Positions 27,205 through 36,386 of a stretch of DNA of 64,000 nt are shown piece after piece. Under the pieces are notes generated by a model. It searched no databases and had not been told where the DNA came from. It saw only the letters and a program-made list of their open reading frames with translations. The stretch is from Bacillus zhangzhouensis. Its GTDB lineage: Bacteria > Bacillota > Bacilli > Bacillales > Bacillaceae. The DNA lies in NCBI GenBank assembly GCA_025809375.1, contig CP099514.1:372001-436000 (forward strand). Direction: 5' to 3'. Made by a program: the position numbers and the translations under genes. The first letter of the stretch is position 1, and each line of letters starts with the position of its first letter.

Positions 27205-28326
27205 ATGAAGGCACTTCATTTTGGAGCGGGAAATATTGGCAGAGGGTTTATCGGATCTTTGTTAAAAGCATCAGGCTTTGAGCTCGTTTTTACGGATGTA
27301 AATGAAGCGGTCATCAACGAGCTGAATGAAAAAGGAGAATACACGGTTGAACTCGCAGCACCAGGGCAGCAGCAAGAAGTGGTTGGACCTGTGTCAGCCA
27401 TCAATTCCGCAAAAGATCCAGCCGCATTAACAGAGGCGGTGGCAACAGCTGACCTCATTACAACAGCTGTTGGACCAGCTGTTTTGAACATCATTGCTTC
27501 ATCGATTGCTGAAGGTTTAAAACAGAAAAAGCCTGATCATATGATCAACATTGTGGCGTGTGAAAATATGATTGGTGGCAGCTCTCATTTAAAAGAAGCC
27601 GTTTTCTCTCATCTAACAGCAGATGAACAAGAAGCACTGTCACACACAGTTGGTTTTCCAAACGCTGCGGTTGACCGCATTGTTCCCATTCAGCACCATG
27701 AGGACATATTGAAAGTATCAGTCGAGCCATTTTTCGAGTGGGTCATTGATGAGACAGGTTTTATTGGAGACGTTCCTCAGATTGACGGAGCGACTTTTGT
27801 ACAAGATTTGACACCATATATTGAGCGCAAGCTATTTACTGTCAACACAGGACATGCACTAGCTGCTTATGTCGGGTACGAGAAAGGCGTTCAAACGATT
27901 AAAGAAGCTGTCGATACACCAGAGATTCGTCAAGTGGTCGAAGGTGCACTTCACGAAACAGGCAGTTATTTAATCGACACATATGGTTTTCAAAAAGAAG
28001 AACATGATGCGTATATTCAAAAAATCATCAAACGATTTGAAAATGCCTTTATCTCTGATGAAGTCACGCGTGTCGCACGTTCTCCTCTTAGAAAGCTCGG
28101 AGCAGATGACCGTTTAATCGGTCCAGCGAAAAAGATCAAACAGCCACAGTATTTAATCAAAGGCATCGTGGCAGCTTTGGCTTACGATTTTACTGAAGAC
28201 GAAGAAGCTGTTCGTCTGCAGGCATTACGAAAAGAAAAAGGCATTGAAGGTGTGCTGGAAGAGGTATGCGGACTCTCGCCAACAGACGATCTTTATCAAG
28301 CCATTCTTAAAGAAGCAGCTCAATAA
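27205..28326 (+). CDS. mtlD: Mannitol-1-phosphate 5-dehydrogenase
   Basis: 373 residues. Converts mannitol-1-phosphate to fructose-6-phosphate with NAD. N-terminal MKALHFGAGNIGRGFIG nucleotide-binding loop, and the long-chain polyol dehydrogenase motif YIERKLFTVNTGHALAAY with catalytic Lys. Third gene of mtlAFD. Confidence 0.95.
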   Translation: MKALHFGAGNIGRGFIGSLLKASGFELVFTDVNEAVINELNEKGEYTVELAAPGQQQEVVGPVSAINSAKDPAALTEAVATADLITTAVGPAVLNIIASSIAEGLKQKKPDHMINIVACENMIGGSSHLKEAVFSHLTADEQEALSHTVGFPNAAVDRIVPIQHHEDILKVSVEPFFEWVIDETGFIGDVPQIDGATFVQDLTPYIERKLFTVNTGHALAAYVGYEKGVQTIKEAVDTPEIRQVVEGALHETGSYLIDTYGFQKEEHDAYIQKIIKRFENAFISDEVTRVARSPLRKLGADDRLIGPAKKIKQPQYLIKGIVAALAYDFTEDEEAVRLQALRKEKGIEGVLEEVCGLSPTDDLYQAILKEAAQ

Positions 28327-28333
28327 TCAGAAC

Positions 28334-28366
28334 ATCCCTTTCCAACGTGTGAAAGGGATTTTTTTA
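28334..28366 (+). terminator. Terminator of mtlAFD
   Basis: ATCCCTTT (28334-28341) pairs with AAAGGGAT (28352-28359), followed by seven T. Confidence 0.85.
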
Positions 28367-28424
28367 TGACTTTTTTAATACTTTTCCCAACTTGACGATA
28401 AATAAAGTAAGGGGGAATTTTCAC

Positions 28425-30173
28425 ATGAAAAAGAAAGCGTTTGCGTCAAGAAGTGTCTTTTTTCAATTAATGTCTGCCATTATCGTGATCACGATTTTAA
28501 CGGGTGGACTTGTTGGAACAACAGGGTATTTGTTAGCGAAACATATATTAATTGATGCAGGGAAAGCAGATTTAAAGCACATCGTCAACGGAGCGATGGC
28601 CACACTTGAACAGTTGAATGACCGCGTGGAGAAAAAGGAACTGACGCTTGAGCAGGCGCAAGAACAAGCCCGGCTTTACTTGAGCGGACCCAAAAATGAC
28701 AACGGGAAGGGATACCAATCTCAAAAATCAGATTTTCTCTATAAAAATAAAGGCTATCTCGTTGCATATGGCGCTGACTATTCAACCCAGGTCCATCCGG
28801 TCAACGACATCGGTGTTATTCCAGATAACACGAACAATCGTCAAATATTGATCGCTGGTGCCAATGCAAAAGGCGAGGATGCACACTATGTGACCTATAT
28901 GGATAAGGAAGATGCAACCGGCGAAGAAAAAGAAAAGCTTGCCTATATGAGCCAGTTTACGCCGTGGAATTGGAGTGTAGGCATCGCTGTCTTCCAGGAC
29001 GAATTTTATAAAGAATTAGAGCAGATGAAGCTCTATATTATGTTCATTACAGCGGGTGTCGCCCTTCTGAGTCTAGGAGTCTTTTATTTAGCTGTCCGGG
29101 GAAAAGTCAGACTGCTCAAGCAAGTCACTGCTGCTTCTAAGGAAATTGCGGCGGGGAATATTGAACGCACGACCTTAAAGGAAACAACGGATGAAATCGG
29201 ACAGCTGGCAAAAGGCTTTAACCATATGTCAGGAGAGCTCAGAACACTGGTGAGCGGTTTACAGGAAACGAGCAGTCAGCTTGTTGAATCAGCGACAGAT
29301 TTATCGGCGATATCTGAAGAAACCTCAGCCAGCAGTGAGGAAATTGGACGAGCCATCGGAGACATTTCGACTGGAACACTTCGTCAAGCATCTGATCTTG
29401 AAACAGCCAACCAACAAATGACCCAGTTTAATCAATCTATTGAGAATGTCAAAGAACAGAGTGATCAAATTAAACGGATTTCCGACCAATCGAGTCAATC
29501 ATCACAGCAGGGCCGGATGATAGTACAGCAATTAAAACAATCGAATGAACAATCGATTCAGGCGTCTCAAGGTATTAGAACAGGAATCGAGCGGTTAAGT
29601 ACAAAAGTACAGGATATTTCTCAAATCACAGATACGATTGAAAGCATTTCAAATGAGACCAATTTACTTGCACTGAATGCCAGTATTGAAGCAGCACGGG
29701 CAGGAGAGCACGGTAAAGGCTTCTCAGTTGTAGCGAGTGAAGTGCGGAATTTAGCTGAGCAGACAAAACAATCAGCCGTTCAAATTCAGCAAATGATCCA
29801 AGGCATTAGAGAAGAAACGACGGCAACAGCCGGCATCATGTCGAGCACAATGGATCGTTTTGCTGAGCTGGATGAAGCGGTGCATGCAACAGAACATGAA
29901 TTCAACGCCATCTCTACGTTGATTTCACAAACCATTGTTGAAACAAACGCGATGGCGAAAGAGCTGAATACACTGCTGGAGCAAAACGACCTCATCACAA
30001 AAGCCATGCAAGGCGCAGCCCATATTTCTCAAGAAAACGCAGCGGCGATCGAAGAAATCACTGCATCCACAGACGAACAAGTGACAGCCATCTCCAATGT
30101 GGCAAAAGCAGCAGAAAGACTCAATGAACTAAGCATGCGGTTGAATCAGGACATTGCGCGTTATCGTCTATAA
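28425..30173 (+). CDS. Methyl-accepting chemotaxis protein with single Cache domain
   Basis: 582 residues from ATG 28425 (AAGGGGGA nine bases upstream); the open frame starts at 28392. Membrane helix 1 ([22 protein letters not shown]), an extracellular single-Cache domain (residues 45-200; [21 protein letters not shown]), helix 2 ([22 protein letters not shown]), HAMP, then a signalling domain with the conserved hairpin [29 protein letters not shown]. Detects an external ligand and controls CheA; ligand unknown. Resembles B. subtilis TlpC/YvaQ. Confidence 0.88.
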   Translation: MKKKAFASRSVFFQLMSAIIVITILTGGLVGTTGYLLAKHILIDAGKADLKHIVNGAMATLEQLNDRVEKKELTLEQAQEQARLYLSGPKNDNGKGYQSQKSDFLYKNKGYLVAYGADYSTQVHPVNDIGVIPDNTNNRQILIAGANAKGEDAHYVTYMDKEDATGEEKEKLAYMSQFTPWNWSVGIAVFQDEFYKELEQMKLYIMFITAGVALLSLGVFYLAVRGKVRLLKQVTAASKEIAAGNIERTTLKETTDEIGQLAKGFNHMSGELRTLVSGLQETSSQLVESATDLSAISEETSASSEEIGRAIGDISTGTLRQASDLETANQQMTQFNQSIENVKEQSDQIKRISDQSSQSSQQGRMIVQQLKQSNEQSIQASQGIRTGIERLSTKVQDISQITDTIESISNETNLLALNASIEAARAGEHGKGFSVVASEVRNLAEQTKQSAVQIQQMIQGIREETTATAGIMSSTMDRFAELDEAVHATEHEFNAISTLISQTIVETNAMAKELNTLLEQNDLITKAMQGAAHISQENAAAIEEITASTDEQVTAISNVAKAAERLNELSMRLNQDIARYRL

Positions 30174-30214
30174 ATCAAAGAGGACGGGATTATTTCCGGT
30201 CCTGTTGATTTTAC
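30173..30214 (+). terminator. Terminator of the chemoreceptor gene
   Basis: AATCAA, AGGAC and GGA arms pair with TCC, GTCCT and TTGATT around a TTATT loop, ending in TTTT. Confidence 0.75.
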
Positions 30215-30670
30215 AGTGTAGCATACTACCCAAAATAAAAAAGAAAGTTTCCTTCTGCTAAAGTAATCCAAAACACAAAACTTAAGACAAGAAAACAAGA
30301 GGGGCAAAACAAAAACAATAGATTCCAATAGGTCGTCCCGTTTCCCAATCTTTTTTTGAAAGAATATCGATGGAATTAGTTCATGTTCCCTTCTTTATAG
30401 TATATATATCTACATGTCCTATCGGTTCGGGCTAAAGCTATTGTATCAGAGTCTAACTCTTTTTCATTTCCTTCAATAAAATAAATCTGTTTATTTGGAA
30501 TACGTTTCTCCAAAGTACTTTTATTGTTATTTGGATCAAGAACTTTTTAAAGTATATAAAAGGTGTATTTCATGCTAAAAAATCAAAATATTTAGCTCAA
30601 TAGTCTTGAAAAACAAAAAGAGGTGACATATCATAAAAATGTAAAAATAGAAAAAATAGGGGGATTTTAC
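30215..30670. other. AT-rich intergenic region
   Basis: About 450 bases without a supportable gene. It holds an AT-rich stretch near 30400 (TATATATA) and the leader of the next gene. I see no known RNA motif. Confidence 0.35.
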
Positions 30671-30940
30671 ATGTTGAAGAAAATCATGGTAGCTGTCTTG
30701 TCTTTAGGTCTTTTACTAAGCTTTACACAAGTCGTTACCCACACAGCAGATGCAAAAACGGTCAAGTCTTACAAAAACTGTAAAGCGCTGAACAAAGTAT
30801 ATAAAGGCGGCGTAGCAAAAAGCAAAAACACGAGAAACAAAGGTGGAAAAACAAAGTACAAGCCATATGTATCAAAAGCACTTTATCAAAAAAATATGCG
30901 GCTTGACCGCGATAAAGACGGCATTGCGTGTGAACGCTAA
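30671..30940 (+). CDS. Small secreted protein with Excalibur calcium-binding domain
   Basis: 89 residues from ATG 30671 (preceded by ATAGGGGG). Signal peptide LKKIMVAVLSLGLLLSFTQVVTHTADA, then a compact Excalibur domain: SYKNCKALNKVYKGGVAKS and the terminal DRDKDGIACER, a calcium-binding DxDxDGxxCE loop with paired cysteines. Such domains are found alone or fused to extracellular nucleases. Own terminator follows. Confidence 0.85.
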   Translation: MLKKIMVAVLSLGLLLSFTQVVTHTADAKTVKSYKNCKALNKVYKGGVAKSKNTRNKGGKTKYKPYVSKALYQKNMRLDRDKDGIACER

Positions 30941-30950
30941 GCATATGTGA

Positions 30951-30976
30951 AAAGACCTGTTACAAGGTCTTTTTTC
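30951..30976 (+). terminator. Terminator of the Excalibur gene
   Basis: AAAGACCT and AGGTCTTT arms with a six-base loop followed by T. Confidence 0.8.
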
Positions 30977-31067
30977 TATGGGATCAAACTCGTCCCTTTG
31001 TGCCGGCTTCATCTTTATATTAAAATAAAGATAGTTTCAAAAATCGATACAAAGTGGGGTACTCAAT

Positions 31068-31823
31068 TTGTCAACACAAGCTCATAAGAAAGACATCCGA
31101 TTGATTGCCATTGATATGGATGGCACGCTGTTAAACAGTGAGCACATCATTCCAGAGGAAAATAAACAAGCCATTAAAGAGGCTGAAGCAAAAGGGGTCC
31201 ATGTGGTCATTAGCACAGGGCGGACGCTGATGACATGCCGAGAGCTGGTTGAGCCGCTCAAGTTATCTTCTTACCTTGTGACAGCAAACGGAAGTGAAAT
31301 CTGGGATTCAAACTTCCAGCTGATCGAACGAGATTTGCTGCATCCTGATCACGTTCAAATGATGTGGGATTTAAAAAATAGGTACGAAACCGATTACTGG
31401 GCTTCCACTGTGGATAAGGTGTGGAGAGGTGAATTCCCAGAACGAATTCATGATCATGAATGGTTGAAATTTGGATTTGATATTCATGATGATGACGTTC
31501 GTGAGGAAGTACTCAATACATTGAAAACAAATAAGCATCTAGAGATCACAAACTCAAGTCCGACTAATATTGAAGTCAATGCAGCCGGCATTAACAAGGC
31601 GGCTGCTCTTGCAAAAGTAGCAGAACGCATTGGCTGTACGATGGACAACGTCATGTCACTTGGCGACAGCCTCAATGATATGGCCATGATTCAAGAAGCC
31701 GGATTAGGCATTGCCATGGGAAATGCGCAGGAAGTGGTGAAAGAGGCCGCTGATTGGATTACAGCTCCTAATACAGAACACGGCGTTGCGAAGGCCATCC
31801 AACATTGGGTGCTGTCTAAATAA
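31068..31823 (+). CDS. Cof-type HAD-superfamily phosphatase
   Basis: 251 residues. HAD motif I IAIDMDGTLLNSEH, motif II VVISTGRT, motif III Lys and motif IV VMSLGDSLNDMAMIQEAGLGIAMGNA; the C2B cap lies between. Likely a cytosolic sugar- or cofactor-phosphate phosphatase. TTG start (31068) with a GTGGGGT ribosome site. Several B. subtilis paralogues exist and I cannot choose among them. Confidence 0.85.
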   Translation: MSTQAHKKDIRLIAIDMDGTLLNSEHIIPEENKQAIKEAEAKGVHVVISTGRTLMTCRELVEPLKLSSYLVTANGSEIWDSNFQLIERDLLHPDHVQMMWDLKNRYETDYWASTVDKVWRGEFPERIHDHEWLKFGFDIHDDDVREEVLNTLKTNKHLEITNSSPTNIEVNAAGINKAAALAKVAERIGCTMDNVMSLGDSLNDMAMIQEAGLGIAMGNAQEVVKEAADWITAPNTEHGVAKAIQHWVLSK

Positions 31824-31832
31824 CGTTTCATG

Positions 31833-31866
31833 AAAGTGAGAGGACTTTGCCTCTCGCTTTTTTTCT
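31833..31866 (+). terminator. Terminator of the HAD phosphatase gene
   Basis: AAAGTGAGAGG and CCTCTCGCTTT pair perfectly, followed by T. Confidence 0.85.
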
Positions 31867-32103
31867 CTTTTGAGAAATGTCTGTGGTGGACACGTCCTTG
31901 ACTGTGCTGGAAATGAAAACGTGCTGATGATCTTTTAAAGTGGGAGATATGTTTTTTCTTAATTGTGGCAGTTTAAATCAAAAAATCTCTTTTCAATTGG
32001 ATAGGTTATTTTTTGAATCAATTCATTTCCCACTAATATACTTTTAAACATATTTATGTCATAATATGAATTCGTTTACATTAAAGGGGGATGTTAGTGG
32101 GAA

Positions 32104-32832
32104 ATGGGGAACTTTAAGATTGTTTCAAAAATTGCTGTGACTTTGCTTTTGGGCTGTATGCTCTATTTTGTAACTACCGAAATATCTCATGCAAGTGAAA
32201 GCCCAATCATTACAAAAGAAGAAATGAAGCAGCAAAAAGATAATTTCATGAGCATTGGCATTGATGAAAAAACGGCTGAAAAACTCACTCAAAAGGTAGC
32301 CAAGGGGGAAATGGTTGACGCGCAAAAAGAAGCAAAAGTAGCAAAGCGTGCCGATCAGTTAACAGTTGGTACAGATAACAAAAAGAAATATATTGAATTT
32401 GATGACGGATCACGTATCATGCTTTCAGTGGAAGAGGGCGAGGAAGAGCCTCCCCCATTCAGCGCATTTGATTATGCGACTGGAACTGTTACAAAATTAT
32501 CCTGTAAATCTGGTTCGGGGTATAGAAACTGTCGGGTGAAAGCAAGATATTATGATGGTATCTGGGATGTACGCTTTGAGGCAAAAGTAAGTACCGTTTC
32601 TGGTGGCTATGATCGTATCACAAAAATCAACAAACAGGCTGTCGATGCAGTCCTGTATAATGTCGTTCAAAAGAAATTTAAAATAACTAGAAAAAAGGAA
32701 ACAAAGAAATCTGCCGCAAGAGCTGATTACACTAACCAATTTACACATAAGCTGGGCTTATATACAGTGTCGAGGACTCTAACATTGTATGCTCAGAAGA
32801 ACAAAATGTTTGCAAGATTGAACTACTACTAA
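32104..32832 (+). CDS. Secreted protein of unknown function
   Basis: 242 residues, not recognised. An N-terminal hydrophobic segment (IVSKIAVTLLLGCMLYFVTT) followed by ISHASES looks like a signal peptide. Residues 40-85 are charged and helical (QQKDNFMSIGIDEKTAEKLTQKV). Residues about 125-240 look beta-rich with two cysteines (KLSCKSGSGYRNCRVKARYYDG), a possible disulfide, and many Lys/Tyr. The start is fixed by an in-frame stop at 32095. Two other secreted or exported small genes lie nearby but no operon is formed; a terminator follows at once. Confidence 0.65.
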   Translation: MGNFKIVSKIAVTLLLGCMLYFVTTEISHASESPIITKEEMKQQKDNFMSIGIDEKTAEKLTQKVAKGEMVDAQKEAKVAKRADQLTVGTDNKKKYIEFDDGSRIMLSVEEGEEEPPPFSAFDYATGTVTKLSCKSGSGYRNCRVKARYYDGIWDVRFEAKVSTVSGGYDRITKINKQAVDAVLYNVVQKKFKITRKKETKKSAARADYTNQFTHKLGLYTVSRTLTLYAQKNKMFARLNYY

Positions 32833-32835
32833 ACT

Positions 32836-32879
32836 AAAAAACCCGTAAGCTAAACCATATGGTTGTCTTACGGGTTTTT
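32836..32879. terminator. Terminator between the secreted protein and the small membrane protein
   Basis: AAAAACCCGTAAG and CTTACGGGTTTTT arms, T-rich on both strands, serving two convergent genes. Confidence 0.85.
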
Positions 32880-32884
32880 ACCAA

Positions 32885-33022
32885 CTATTTTTTATTGTTT
32901 AATTGCTCTTTTAACAGTTCTATGATGGTGTTGTTTTGCTGCTCGATGTTTTTTAAGCTCTTCTCAATGGTGAAAGTTGAAATAAAGATCACAATGAAAA
33001 TTGCAATGCCCACAAAAAACAA
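32885..33022 (-). CDS. 45-residue single-helix membrane protein
   Basis: Read on the minus strand from TTG 33022, eight bases after AGGAGG: MFFVGIAIFIVIFISTFTIE, then KSLKNIEQQNNTIIELLKEQ and LNNKK. One N-terminal membrane helix is followed by a short amphipathic coiled-coil-like tail rich in Leu and Ile at heptad spacing. Strong ribosome site and a shared terminator support expression. Function unknown; similar small Bacillus proteins exist. Confidence 0.65.
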   Translation of the reverse strand: MFFVGIAIFIVIFISTFTIEKSLKNIEQQNNTIIELLKEQLNNKK

Positions 33023-33166
33023 ATAAAACCCCTCCTAAAGTGCAATTTGTCTGTATCTTAATGTATTCAATATTTATGTACCTTTTCAATATCGTACCAT
33101 TTATTGAATTTCCTTACTACACCTTGTTTTGGATAGAGGCGAAAGTTCTAATATCCTTAGATTAAA

Positions 33167-33479
33167 ATGAGTGGGAGTGTGTATGTAATGGACGAAAAAA
33201 ATACGATTACAGCTTTCCATTGCAGGAAGCAGAATGGTGAATTAAAGGTAAGGCCTAAACCTTTTAAATGGCATATACCAAAAAGGCTAAGAGGGCTTAT
33301 TAAACAAGGTGATATTGTAAGGCGGAATCCCAGGGAAGAAAAAACCTGTTCTAGTCATTGATGTTTCAAGAGAAGAGCTAGAGGAAACAGGCTGCTTTTA
33401 TAAGAGAGTTATTAGGATTCTGGATCAAGTAGATAAAACCAATAAAAACCGCGAAAGAGTAAAGTTGTACTTTTTGTAG
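33167..33479 (+). pseudogene. DUF5839-like gene with a frameshift
   Basis: The first frame gives VYVMDEKNTITAFHCRKQNG and KPFKWHIPKRLRGLIKQGD, then ends early at 33361. After the codons for GDIV (near 33320), the next frame continues with KAESQGRKKPVLVIDVSREE, then LEETGCFYKRVIRIL, to a stop at 33477. One base appears lost after GTA. Together about 104 residues, the size and pattern I associate with DUF5839 proteins found in mobile elements. No ribosome site is clear. Decay or a sequence error are both possible. Confidence 0.6.
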
Positions 33480-33513
33480 GTGGATTTTCCTCTACTTTAA
33501 GGTTCTTCATTTA

Positions 33514-33628
33514 ATGAAGCAACTGAAAGTCATAATCTTGAGCCTTGCCTTATTAATGGGTATCACAACCACTGTATATATATTCCTCAAATGATTTTCA
33601 AACCGCAGAAAACGGCTACTTTGGTTAA
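33514..33628 (+). pseudogene. Small signal-peptide ORF broken at a TA repeat
   Basis: ATG 33514 opens MKQLKVIILSLALLMGITTT followed by VYIFLK and a stop. Adding one TA unit to the GTATATATATT run would join it to IYSSNDFQTAENGYFG. A roughly 38-residue exported peptide with a Sec-type N-terminus resembles the precursors of Phr signalling peptides, but no rap gene is present, so the identity is a guess. Confidence 0.35.
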
Positions 33629-33663
33629 GCGTTAGGAGAAGTAGACTCTATTAATGATTGAAG

Positions 33664-33690
33664 AAAAAGCCCTGTTCGTAGGGCTTTTTT
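33664..33690. terminator. Bidirectional terminator
   Basis: AAAAAGCCCT (33664-33673) and AGGGCTTTTT (33680-33689), lying downstream of the minus-strand gene at 33716. Confidence 0.8.
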
Positions 33691-33715
33691 GTTTGTCTTT
33701 ATTCAGTTCGATATC

Positions 33716-33904
33716 TCATTTTATGAATTGTTCTAAAAGTTGCTTCAACACCAATGAAAACAACAAAGAATATAACAATCCAACTGAACAGTCGGCCCAA
33801 ACATTGGACATGTTAATAACCCCGAAGTTACTTAATCCTGATTGAATCACAAACGAGATTAAAACAGTGATAAACACAGTTAAAAACCAATTTGTTTTCT
33901 TCAA
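33716..33904 (-). CDS. 62-residue two-helix membrane protein
   Basis: TTG start at 33904 nine bases after AAGGAG. MKKTNWFLTVFITVLISFVI, a short polar loop, then a second helix VGLLYSLLFSLVLKQLLEQF. Both ends basic. Good ribosome site and terminator support it as a real gene. Function not recognised. Confidence 0.65.
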   Translation of the reverse strand: MKKTNWFLTVFITVLISFVIQSGLSNFGVINMSNVWADCSVGLLYSLLFSLVLKQLLEQFIK

Positions 33905-34009
33905 GATTTACATCTCCTTAGAGAAATTTGCACACATACTTAGTAGTCTTGTTTTTATTTTTGTATCGTTTACAAAATTCGTGGCTGCCCATATCAGCTT
34001 TTTACCTAG

Positions 34010-34132
34010 CCAGCCAATACTTTAGCCGCCCATATCATTAACGGAGTAACCATCGTTGTGCCTGTGCAATTCTATGCTGCTTTTGTGGGTTCCATTGTCC
34101 TTTGGCTGAAACCTGACCGAACGCAGATGTGA
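34010..34132 (+). pseudogene. C-terminal remnant of a membrane transporter-like gene
   Basis: Frame opened by a TAG at 34007 reads LAAHIINGVTIVVPVQFYAA, then FVGSIVLWLKPDRTQM and stop. The hydrophobic, conserved-looking end without any start or ribosome site suggests the tail of a lost transporter gene. The nearby repeat of CTGCCCATATCA / CCGCCCATATCA may mark a duplication or deletion. Family not identified. Confidence 0.3.
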
Positions 34133-34311
34133 TCCCAAGAGTCACTTTTGTCTGCATTTGTTTGCAAACCTTCGTTTTTGTGTAATTAGTTTAAAAAGGT
34201 TGACAGAATAACGTTTTTGAGAATGACCACGAAAGTTTGCAAGAGACACACCTATCTAGTTCTAATGTTATGTTTTCTGCCAATTTCATGTGCAGTCTAT
34301 CCAAAGTTGAT

Positions 34312-34361
34312 ATAATCAATATACATTCGAATATTCGGACTTTATATTCCGTATTTCGGAA
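34312..34361 (+). promoter_or_regulatory. pxpA promoter region and candidate KipR operator
   Basis: TATAAT at 34312-34317 is a good -10 box with a weak -35. Downstream, TTCCG-N5-CGGAA (34347-34361) is an inverted repeat typical in form of IclR-family sites and lies between the start point and the ribosome site. KipR, the IclR regulator at the operon end, is the obvious candidate ligand. Confidence 0.45.
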
Positions 34362-34378
34362 CAATAAGGAGGGGTTCT

Positions 34379-35137
34379 ATGTATCAAGTGGATATCAACT
34401 GTGATTTGGGAGAAAGCTTTGGTCAATACACAATCGGTGCAGACGAACAAATCTTAGAATATGTCACCTCAGCCAACATTGCTTGCGGTTTTCATGCAGG
34501 AGATCCAACGATCATGAGAAAGACGGTCAGATTGGCACTGGATAAAGGGGTCAAAATTGGTGCACATCCAGGTTTGCAAGATTTGGCCGGCTTTGGCAGA
34601 CGTCCAATGGCAATCTCAGCAAAGGAAGCCTATGATCTTGTCATCTATCAAATTGGCGCTCTATCAGCCTTTCTCAAGGCCGAAGGAGGCACGATGCAGC
34701 ATGTCAAACCACACGGCGCTCTCTACAACATGGCGGCTAAAAATACTGAATTATCTGAATCGATTGCGAAGGCTGTGTATGATGTGGATCCAAATCTTGT
34801 GTTATTTGGTCTGTCAGGCAGTGAACTAGCGTTAGCAGGTGAACGAATAGGTCTGCAAGTGGCACATGAAGTTTTTTCTGATCGGACGTATCAAACAGAT
34901 GGGACGCTGACGTCGCGCCGCGAACCACATGCACTCATTGAAGAGGATGAACGGGCCGTCCATCAGGTCGTTCGTATCGTGCGAGAAGGCAAGGTTCGTA
35001 CAGTTCAAGGGGAAGATATCGAACTCAAAGCAGATACGGTCTGCATTCACGGAGACGGCAGCCGTGCGCTTCAATTTGCAAAAACCATTACAGCGAAGCT
35101 AAAAGAAGCCGGCATTCATCTCAAAGCATTTCAATAA
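34379..35137 (+). CDS. pxpA: 5-oxoprolinase subunit A (LamB/YcsF family)
   Basis: 252 residues: [49 protein letters not shown] and KPHGALYN are YcsF-family marks. With PxpB and PxpC it hydrolyses 5-oxoproline (pyroglutamate) to glutamate using ATP. AAGGAGGGG six bases before the ATG. First gene of the operon with the B. subtilis order ycsF-ycsG-ycsI-kipI-kipA-kipR. Confidence 0.93.
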   Translation: MYQVDINCDLGESFGQYTIGADEQILEYVTSANIACGFHAGDPTIMRKTVRLALDKGVKIGAHPGLQDLAGFGRRPMAISAKEAYDLVIYQIGALSAFLKAEGGTMQHVKPHGALYNMAAKNTELSESIAKAVYDVDPNLVLFGLSGSELALAGERIGLQVAHEVFSDRTYQTDGTLTSRREPHALIEEDERAVHQVVRIVREGKVRTVQGEDIELKADTVCIHGDGSRALQFAKTITAKLKEAGIHLKAFQ

Positions 35138-35163
35138 AAATCACCAGCAAAGGGGGAAACAGC

Positions 35164-36381
35164 ATGAAAACAGAGAAAGTCAAACACATGAAGACACCAA
35201 AGGGGAATCGGTCTATGCTGATGGGCGCAGCTTTTTTAATGGCGACGTCCGCGATTGGACCGGGATTTTTAACACAAACGACCGTCTTCACGCAGCAGCT
35301 TGCGGCTAGCTTTGGGTTTGTCATTTTGATCTCAATTTTATTAGATATTTTTGCACAAACAAATGTATGGCGCATCATTGCCGTTTCAGAAAAACGAAGT
35401 CAGGATATTGCGAATATGGTGCTTCCGGGACTCGGATATGTGCTGGCCTTTTTGATTGTCATTGGAGGACTTGCCTTTAACATCGGAAATATCGCTGGGG
35501 CTGGTCTCGGTTTTCAGGTAATCACAGGAATTGATCCGCGAATCGGAGCAGCCATCAGTGCTGTCATTTGCATTTTGATCTTTGTGATTAAAGAAGCTGG
35601 GAAAGCAATGGACCGTTTCACACAGATAGCAGGTTTTGTCATGATCGGCCTGATGCTGTATGTGGCGGTTTCAACAGCACCGCCTGTTGGAGAAGCAGCG
35701 TTCAGAACATTTGTCCCAGAAGAAATTGATATTTTATCAATAGTGACACTTGTCGGAGGAACAGTTGGCGGCTATATCGTTTTTGCTGGTGGGCATCGTC
35801 TATTGGATGCTGGCATTAAAGGAAAGGATGCACTTCCTCAAGTGACAAAAAGTTCTGTTTTCGGCATTCTCATTACATCTGTGATGCGTGTCGCTTTATT
35901 TTTAGCCGTTCTAGGAGTGGTCTCAAAGGGCTTACAGATTGATCCAGCCAATCCGCCTGCTTCTGTATTCCAATTGGCGTCTGGAAATGTTGGATATAAA
36001 ATGTTCGGCATCATTATGTGGGCTGCGGCCATTACATCAGTTATTGGCGCGGCTTACACGTCTGTTTCCTTCTTTAAAACCTTCTCGCCAAAAATTGAAC
36101 AAAATCAGCGCGGGATTATCATCGGCTTTATTGCTCTCTCGACTATTTGTTTTATTACAATCGGTCGACCTGTGAACATATTAGTTTTAGTGGGGGCGCT
36201 CAATGCATTGATTTTACCGATCGCACTTGGCACCTTGCTCATTGCGGCTTATAAGAAAGACATTGTCGGGGATTATCGACATCCATTCCTTTTGACAGTA
36301 TCAGGCGGATTAGTCGTTGTCATCATGGCATTGATGGGCGGGTATACCATTATCAATGAAATTCCAAAACTATGGAGCTGA
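35164..36381 (+). CDS. ycsG: NRAMP-like membrane transporter YcsG
   Basis: 405 residues, about 11 helices. LMGAAFLMATSAIGPGFLTQTTVFT at the start and FNIGNIAGAGLGFQVITGI later resemble Nramp helices, but the metal-binding DPGN is replaced by AIGPGF. In this operon it may carry an organic acid or 5-oxoproline rather than a metal; that is inference. Confidence 0.85.
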   Translation: MKTEKVKHMKTPKGNRSMLMGAAFLMATSAIGPGFLTQTTVFTQQLAASFGFVILISILLDIFAQTNVWRIIAVSEKRSQDIANMVLPGLGYVLAFLIVIGGLAFNIGNIAGAGLGFQVITGIDPRIGAAISAVICILIFVIKEAGKAMDRFTQIAGFVMIGLMLYVAVSTAPPVGEAAFRTFVPEEIDILSIVTLVGGTVGGYIVFAGGHRLLDAGIKGKDALPQVTKSSVFGILITSVMRVALFLAVLGVVSKGLQIDPANPPASVFQLASGNVGYKMFGIIMWAAAITSVIGAAYTSVSFFKTFSPKIEQNQRGIIIGFIALSTICFITIGRPVNILVLVGALNALILPIALGTLLIAAYKKDIVGDYRHPFLLTVSGGLVVVIMALMGGYTIINEIPKLWS

Positions 36382-36386
36382 ATCGA

